NCBI GenBank assembly: GCA_964036275.1
Contig: OZ038438.1
Coordinates: 18,233,918-18,297,917 of the forward strand
Length of the DNA stretch: 64,000 nt
From: Litoditis marina
Taxonomy: Eukaryota > Nematoda > Chromadorea > Rhabditida > Rhabditidae
Direction: 5' to 3'
Shown here: piece by piece, positions 20,301 through 29,300 of the stretch
Layout: each line of letters begins with the position of its first letter
Numbering within the stretch: position 1 is the first letter of the stretch
Position numbers and translations under genes: made by a program
Notes under the pieces: generated by a model
Databases searched by the model: none
Told to the model about the DNA's origin: nothing
What the model saw: only the letters and a program-made list of their open reading frames with translations

Positions 20301-23300
20301 AAAGAGAAAAATTCATGAAAAAGTGGGGGCCCAACGACTGTGAGATTTGTCTTCTGCTGTGCGCCCCTTAGACAGCTACTCTCAAATGGAGCAGCTACTG
20401 CTACAAAAACCGGAAAATACTTATATACTCAAGTATAACTGTTCATTACGAACATACAAAAGTCGTAAAATATTTTTCAAACCTGTAAACTATAATATAC
20501 AAATCACAGATGTTAACTCAACGTAGTCAACTATAGAGATTCTGGTTTTGTACACAATGATTTGCAGTTTTGGTCCTTACTTGTTACTCTAGGTGCTATA
20601 ACACTTGGCATATTATTCAACAGTTGTTCTCTCTTTTACAGCTGTGACTTGTAGATTCTAGTATACAGGTTTGAAAAATATTTTACGACTTTTGTATGTT
20701 CGTAATGAACAGTTATACTTGAGTATATAAGTATTTTCCGGTTTTTGTAGCAGTAGCTGCTCCATTTGAGAGTAGCTGTCTAAGGGGCGCACAGCAGAAG
20801 ACAAATCTCACAGTCGTTGGGCCCCCACTTTTTCATGAATTGATCTACATTTTGAAAAGCAGCAATGTCTTTACTTATGGTGTTCCATTTACGAACTACT
20901 CTAGAAAAATATCCATTAGTATCACTGAGAATTTTCCTATCCCGGATGATCAATCGGAGTCTATCCCTTGGTAAACTACTGAAAGAGAGTGGATTTTCTG
21001 ATAAATGGGATAGACCCGATTGAAGCTTAAACGTCTGCAATAAATCATATTTTAATCTCCGGTAAAAAAGGGCTTTTGTTCAACTTGTAGCAATCGATCG
21101 CTGTAGCTGGTATAGGAAATACCACATTTTTGAAATGCTCTAGCTGTGAAACGTTTGAATGGTGACTCTAACACAACTGACAGATGACTATTGATAGGTG
21201 GGTTAAAAATCTCAGAACAATACAGGAGAATTGGTGCAACATAACAATTAAATTATAAGAAAACTAGGAAATTGAAACTACTATACAAAACCACGTTGCT
21301 CGTGTAAACAAGCTCGACTAACTGTTGATATCAGGCTACTTTAGTAATTTATAAAAGAAAAAAGTCCAAAGGAGAGAGGAATGAAAAGAGGGAAGAGAGT
21401 GAGAGATAAATTTATTTGCACTGTGCAAATTCCTAGATTGTCTATTACAAACATTAGTTACCTTGACATTTCGGGCAATTACCGATCCATATGTCAAACA
21501 GGATGCCCTCATCAGTAGATGACCTGTTATAGTTAACCTAGTGAGATTATTTCAAGAAATTGAGTTAGAAGATGTAAAAAGAGTCCATTTACACTTACAC
21601 AAGAGAAGAATGATGACCAGTGAGTCAGCTGAGTGCAAGAGGAGGGTCAGAAAATGGACAGACAATTATTGATCGAACTGTTCGCTGGATCAAAAGTTCA
21701 CGTCACTGCATCTAATAATCTAGTAAACAATTGCAAGTCAATTGCATACTTACTTGTGATAAATGGTTTATCAGCAATTACTTTATAGAAGCGTCTAAGA
21801 ATCAACATTTTAGGCCAACCATTTTTAAAATAAAAACTAGCAAGCTGTTTTGCTCTTGCTAAGAAATCTTCATAGTCTGAACAAGCACGTGTTATTCGTA
21901 TTATTTCGCCAGTAATTGTATTCAAACCAATTCTACTATCGATATTCGAAAAGTAGTTTGGATATCTTATAACGTCAAACTTGAAGAGGTCAGTTTTATT
22001 AAATAGAGATACTTTAATCTGGGGAATTGTCACAGTGATATCCAAATCGAGAAACTCGCAATTTGTTTTCAAATCCGCTGTTGCTTCTAAACTCAATGAA
22101 GAGTCATAGATTTGAGCTAAATCTGCTTTGAAATTATCGGATACATCGGAAATATGTAACAGATCATCGATATATCGATATGTATAATTGTACTTTCGTG
22201 CGAAATGTTGCCCTCGTGTTTCTAAAACTGATTTGATAAACTTGTACTCCATGTAGCTAAGAGTCAGGTCGGCTATTTGTGGTGAGCAGCTGGCACCTTG
22301 TGGAATACCACATCTTTGTCTATAAACCTTGTTACCGTATACAGCAACACTATTTTCTAGAAGTGACTCAAGTAAATAACAAACTTCTTGAAAAGTGAAA
22401 AATGAACCAGTACCATTATTAGATACGCTGTAACTACAATGGTTACCTTGTACACGTATATAGTTTTGATTTTTGAAACAAACACTAAGGAGCTGAAACA
22501 TATTCAGCTTTATCACGCTATGTGGTAAATTAGTAAATAAACTAGCGAAATCAGCAGAATAAATACGTGTACTATTACTGGTACGCAAGGGAGTCACGTC
22601 ATCCACCACTCGTGAACTGTTGTTTACAGCCCAGTAGTGACGAACTCCGGTTCTCTCGTGTATAACATTGCAATAGTTAATAAAATGTTTTTGTACATGA
22701 GCCAAAATTACTTGCAAATTGGTGCAAAGAGGTTTCAACGGACTAGTTTTAGCACCAGTAATGAAACGAAACTTCATGATAGCTTTATGCATTTTTGGTA
22801 TACCATACATCTTAGGAATTGAAGGGTCTTGCACTTTTTTGAAGTTCAAGCCTTCAATAAACTTAGAATGTTTAATGATTACATCATCAACAGTATGATT
22901 GGAAACTTCATAAGTGGAAAACTGCGAAACACTGCTTCTTTCAATTTCTGCATTCATCATTCGTACGTATAACTTTTTACAAGTAAATGCATAGTTAGTC
23001 GCTGCTTTATCGACACAAGTTATAATGAAATGCTCTTGTAACTTTGTGATATCATTCAAATCACGAGTATTCAAAATATAAGAATTGTCCAAATCAGGAT
23101 CAAGAGTATGCAATCGGTTAGATACCGTATTACAAACATTTTGCATTAGAATATCTTGGAACGTATCTACAACCTGTTTGTTAGGTTTATAGCATTTACG
23201 AACTGTTCCAATAACTGATTGAACCGCTTTTTGACAAGCTTGAATAATCGACGCTGAATCTGGTGGCTCTTGACACCTGAATTTCGTACCACATGTTAGC

Positions 23301-26300
23301 AAATTACGTAAATGTGAATTTTTGATGAAAGTTAGATCACCGGTACAGATGTGACCGTGATTAGGATCAATATAAGCAGAAAACTTGTCACAGATACATT
23401 TATAACTGTCAGAAACCAGATAATCAATATGATTGCGATCCAACCTTTTGAGGAACGTGTTATAATTGAACACCGTAAGTGATAATGGAGGATTGTACGT
23501 GAAGATCACCCGAATTTTTGGATTAGGCATTCCACTGATTTCAGAAAGATAGTTGTGAACAAGACCCTTATTGAAAAGGCTAGGTAAATGAAGATGCTCT
23601 ATACTTTTAGACATGAAAGGAATAGTGACACTAGCAACAGTAGTATCTTGAGACTTAGTTCGTTTCGTTTTCCAGTAATGATTACAGATACAAGCATAAA
23701 GTTTGTACCTGAATTCAAATTTTTTGGAAAGAAATTCACCTGCGAAAGCATACTGAAGGAGCAAATCTTTCTCATGTTTAGAGAGAGTTCTTGAAAACAG
23801 ATAAAGTTCTCTACCTTGCATGATCTGAACACTATTCAATAACTGATCAATATCTCTTTGAGGAGATCTAGAAGTTTTAGATCGTCGCTTCTTTCCATGA
23901 CTTTTACGATGTGTTGGAAAAGGCATGACAAAAAAGGGATGGTCAGGTTTAATAAGTGGATTAGGAGTGTTGGAAATGTTTCCAAAACCTTTAATTTGAT
24001 CATTGAAACCAAATGGATAACTTGATGAGAGGATTTTAATCCACATAATCTCTTTATCGTGTAAATGTATCTTAGTTTGTTTATCGAAAGCACCCTGAAC
24101 TGAATCGAGAATGTCAATCGATATGTTATTTGGGTTGTGACCGCTTTCGAAAAAGTGGCTGGAAAGATAAGTGTTTATGGATTTCTTAGTGAAAGAATAC
24201 AAATGTTGACTAATACGACCTCTGAGTTTCTGTTTGGTTTCGCCCACGTATTGGTATTTACACGTGTTACACGTAATACAATAAATCACATTTTTAGTCT
24301 CACAGTTGGCTTGGCTCGGTTTATTTGTAACAATGAAATTCTGAGTTGTGGTACATAGTACCCTGGAGCTAAAGTTCATAATTTTACAAATACGGTAATT
24401 ACCCCTATGACACCTACTACCTTTTTGATCTGAGAAATGGGAGGGTGTGACTAAGTAGTTTCTATCGCATTTTTCAACGTAACTATACCAAGTAGATTGA
24501 ACTGCGTTACTGTTTGTGTTCGGGGTGGTAGTAGGCTCTGACTCCATGAGGACGCTGGCCTAGACATCCTCAATTGTGTGAGTTGTTATGAGAAACGTTT
24601 TTGTTTCTCCGGTACGGGCACCGATCAGTATCAGAGAGCACTACTAGTAGACAACTACACGTGGAACGGGGTTGCCCGCCTACATAGCACGATCTCTCAC
24701 AGTAATGAAAAGTTCAACGTGGAATTCCATCAGTAACATTACTAAGTAACTACTAAGGAAACATGTGATAGGGAAATGAAGGATATAAAATTAATGTTAA
24801 GTAAATCCACTGGACAGTAGTTTAGAACTTTGACACTTAAACTATAAAAAGCAGGGTTGATAAAAACATATATTGCACTTATATGTCCTACAATATAGAT
24901 TATAGAAACGGGAGAAATTAAAGAGGAGCTAGGAAATTATAGTATTAAGATACACTCCAGAAGCTGAGAAACATACAATAACGTATAATGTGTTAAGGGA
25001 TCCAAGTATGAATTAGAATTACACAAATAGAAATATGTTGATAAGCTATTTTACGTAATACAATTTGTTTAAGAAACTTGGGGCAAACGAGGAGGGGGTA
25101 TGCAAAATAGGCGAATATTAAGGTAGTAGGAGTATTCATTTATAACCAATAACCGAACCAATGAGACCATGTTTATTAAACGAATGTTACATGTGTTACA
25201 GTTTGTATGCGATCTTAGTCCCATTAGTCGAGACACCGAAGTGTCCTCCCAAACTGTAACACAATTGAACAAATATATTAGAATACGTAAGTGAAATAGT
25301 AAGAAACTTAATGATAAAATAGTACCATAGATGTATAGGAACTTAGTCCTATTAGACGAGTAAACATAGAAGAACTCCCGCGACTCATAAGAGACGCGTA
25401 TAGGCTCTTAGGCCCATTAATCGAGATCAAACTACATTTACTCCCATCAGATACTACATGAGAAATTATGATAGAGAATGAATCACTCAATATTGTGTAA
25501 TTGGTAATTTTACAATTGACGTGAGCTCCACAAAATGGAGACGATAGCAGGTGTATTTGTCCAAAACTTACAAAAACCGATAAATAAAACACTAGGTTGA
25601 TTTTAATTAATAAATATTACATGTGTTACAGTTTGTATGCGATCTTAGTCCCATTAGTCGAGACACCGAAGTGTCCTCCCAAACTGTAACACAATTGAAC
25701 GAATATATTAGAATGTATAAGTGAAATAGTAAGAAACTTGATGATAAAATTGTACCAAAGATGTATAGGAACTTAGTCCTATTAGACGAGTAAACATAGA
25801 AGAACTCCAGCGACTCATAAGAGACGCGTATAGGCTCTTAGGCCCATTAATCGAGATCAAACTACATTTACTCCCATCAGATACTACATGAGAAACTATA
25901 TAAGAAAATTAACCACTTAGTACTGGGTAGTTATTAAGTCAATACAATAGTAAGACAGAACCACGACAATCAAGTTTCAATTAGATAAGGTGTAGCCCTA
26001 ATACTTACTGAACATAATAAATTAGATAATTTAGTTCATGATGTTGAAAAGGGGATAGAAAGGGATTAGCCAAATAGAACTAAGGAAAAGAAAATAAATA
26101 GGTAAACGGATGAGTTTCTAAGTTTAACGGCGAGTGAGTGTGAACTACACAATCAGCACGTATACTTAGACAAAACATTAAATTATAAGAAAACTAGGAA
26201 ATTGAAACTACTATACAAAACCACGTTGCTCGTGTAAACAAGCTCGACTAACTGTTGATATCAGGCTACTTTAGTAATTTATAAAAGAAAAAAGTCCAAA

Positions 26301-29300
26301 GGAGAGAGGAATGAAAAGAGGGAAGAGAGTGAGAGATAAATTTATTTGCACTGTGCAAATTCCTAGATTGTCTATTACAAACATTAGTTACCTTGACATT
26401 TCGGGCAATTACCGATCCATATGTCAAACAGGATGCCCTCATCAGTAGATGACCTGTTATAGTTAACCTAGTGAGATTATTTCAAGAAATTGAGTTAGAA
26501 GATGTAAAAAGAGTCCATTTACACTTACACAAGAGAAGAATGATGACCAGTGAGTCAGCTGAGTGCAAGAGGAGGGTCAGAAAATGGACAGACAATTATT
26601 GATCGAACTGTTCGCTGGATCAAAAGTTCACGTCACTGCATCTAATAATCTAGTAAACAATTGCAAGTCAATTGCATACTTACTTGTGATAAATGGTTTA
26701 TCAGCAATTACTTTATAGAAGCGTCTAAGAATCAACATTTTAGGCCAACCATTTTTAAAATAAAAACTAGCAAGCTGTTTTGCTCTTGCTAAGAAATCTT
26801 CATAGTCTGAACAAGCACGTGTTATTCGTATTATTTCGCCAGTAATTGTATTCAAACCAATTCTACTATCGATATTCGAAAAGTAGTTTGGATATCTTAT
26901 AACGTCAAACTTGAAGAGGTCAGTTTTATTAAATAGAGATACTTTAATCTGGGGAATTGTCACAGTGATATCCAAATCGAGAAACTCGCAATTTGTTTTC
27001 AAATCCGCTGTTGCTTCTAAACTCAATGAAGAGTCATAGATTTGAGCTAAATCTGCTTTGAAATTATCGGATACATCGGAAATATGTAACAGATCATCGA
27101 TATATCGATATGTATAATTGTACTTTCGTGCGAAATGTTGCCCTCGTGTTTCTAAAACTGATTTGATAAACTTGTACTCCATGTAGCTAAGAGTCAGGTC
27201 GGCTATTTGTGGTGAGCAGCTGGCACCTTGTGGAATACCACATCTTTGTCTATAAACCTTGTTACCGTATACAGCAACACTATTTTCTAGAAGTGACTCA
27301 AGTAAATAACAAACTTCTTGAAAAGTGAAAAATGAACCAGTACCATTATTAGATACGCTGTAACTACAATGGTTACCTTGTACACGTATATAGTTTTGAT
27401 TTTTGAAACAAACACTAAGGAGCTGAAACATATTCAGCTTTATCACGCTATGTGGTAAATTAGTAAATAAACTAGCGAAATCAGCAGAATAAATACGTGT
27501 ACTATTACTGGTACGCAAGGGAGTCACGTCATCCACCACTCGTGAACTGTTGTTTACAGCCCAGTAGTGACGAACTCCGGTTCTCTCGTGTATAACATTG
27601 CAATAGTTAATAAAATGTTTTTGTACATGAGCCAAAATTACTTGCAAATTGGTGCAAAGAGGTTTCAACGGACTAGTTTTAGCACCAGTAATGAAACGAA
27701 ACTTCATGATAGCTTTATGCATTTTTGGTATACCATACATCTTAGGAATTGAAGGGTCTTGCACTTTTTTGAAGTTCAAGCCTTCAATAAACTTAGAATG
27801 TTTAATGATTACATCATCAACAGTATGATTGGAAACTTCATAAGTGGAAAACTGCGAAACACTGCTTCTTTCAATTTCTGCATTCATCATTCGTACGTAT
27901 AACTTTTTACAAGTAAATGCATAGTTAGTCGCTGCTTTATCGACACAAGTTATAATGAAATGCTCTTGTAACTTTGTGATATCATTCAAATCACGAGTAT
28001 TCAAAATATAAGAATTGTCCAAATCAGGATCAAGAGTATGCAATCGGTTAGATACCGTATTACAAACATTTTGCATTAGAATATCTTGGAACGTATCTAC
28101 AACCTGTTTGTTAGGTTTATAGCATTTACGAACTGTTCCAATAACTGATTGAACCGCTTTTTGACAAGCTTGAATAATCGACGCTGAATCTGGTGGCTCT
28201 TGACACCTGAATTTCGTACCACATGTTAGCAAATTACGTAAATGTGAATTTTTGATGAAAGTTAGATCACCGGTACAGATGTGACCGTGATTAGGATCAA
28301 TATAAGCAGAAAACTTGTCACAGATACATTTATAACTGTCAGAAACCAGATAATCAATATGATTGCGATCCAACCTTTTGAGGAACGTGTTATAATTGAA
28401 CACCGTAAGTGATAATGGAGGATTGTACGTGAAGATCACCCGAATTTTTGGATTAGGCATTCCACTGATTTCAGAAAGATAGTTGTGAACAAGACCCTTA
28501 TTGAAAAGGCTAGGTAAATGAAGATGCTCTATACTTTTAGACATGAAAGGAATAGTGACACTAGCAACAGTAGTATCTTGAGACTTAGTTCGTTTCGTTT
28601 TCCAGTAATGATTACAGATACAAGCATAAAGTTTGTACCTGAATTCAAATTTTTTGGAAAGAAATTCACCTGCGAAAGCATACTGAAGGAGCAAATCTTT
28701 CTCATGTTTAGAGAGAGTTCTTGAAAAAAGATAAAGTTCTCTACCTTGCATGATCTGAACACTATTCAATAACTGATCAATATCTCTTTGAGGAGATCTA
28801 GAAGTTTTAGATCGTCGCTTCTTTCCATGACTTTTACGATGTGTTGGAAAAGGCATGACAAAAAAGGGATGGTCAGGTTTAATAAGTGGATTAGGAGTGT
28901 TGGAAATGTTTCCAAAACTTATTGAGATAGGTCTATAGTTGTTAGGATCAGTTCTGGAGCCCTTTTTGTACACTGGAACTACATATGCTAATTTCCACTG
29001 TGTTGGCAATATGGAAGAACTACATGATTCAGTAAAAATGAGTGAAAGAGAAAGAGCCAGTGATACCGCACACTTTTTCAAAATCAGCTGATTGAGAAAA
29101 TCCGCAGACTCAGTAGTTTTTGACGGCTGTTTCAATAGGTACTTATAGACAAGAAAGGGCGCAAATGACATTGGACAGTCTACTTTACTCTGTGCAGGAA
29201 CACTATCACGTGCACACAAAGTATTATCAGGTTCATAAACAGAAGAAAACTGAGCAGCGAACAAATCAGCTTTTTGCTTGTCAGAGAAGGCTAGCGAATT

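Larger units (their letters stand above)
21247..26176 (-). mobile_element. Naiad-type Penelope-like retroelement, full-length copy
   Basis: About 4.9 kb on the minus strand: a long 5' leader (26176-24548) with a duplicated 430-bp structured block, one intact ORF (24547-21698), and a 0.45-kb 3' region that holds a hammerhead-like core. Its 3' 2,742 bp (21247-23988) are repeated almost exactly in the adjoining upstream copy (26177-28918). That is the pseudo-LTR arrangement typical of Penelope-like elements. The host sequence is LINE2. Confidence 0.88.

Noticed and set aside
20780..20837. C-terminal …KKWGPNDCEICLLLCAP of the LINE2 fragment
   Set aside because: These residues are encoded by the end of composite element B, not by the LINE.
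25190..25270. Hammerhead ribozyme in the leader repeats
   Set aside because: It has the UUCG hairpin and a long stem but no CTGANGA/GAAA core.
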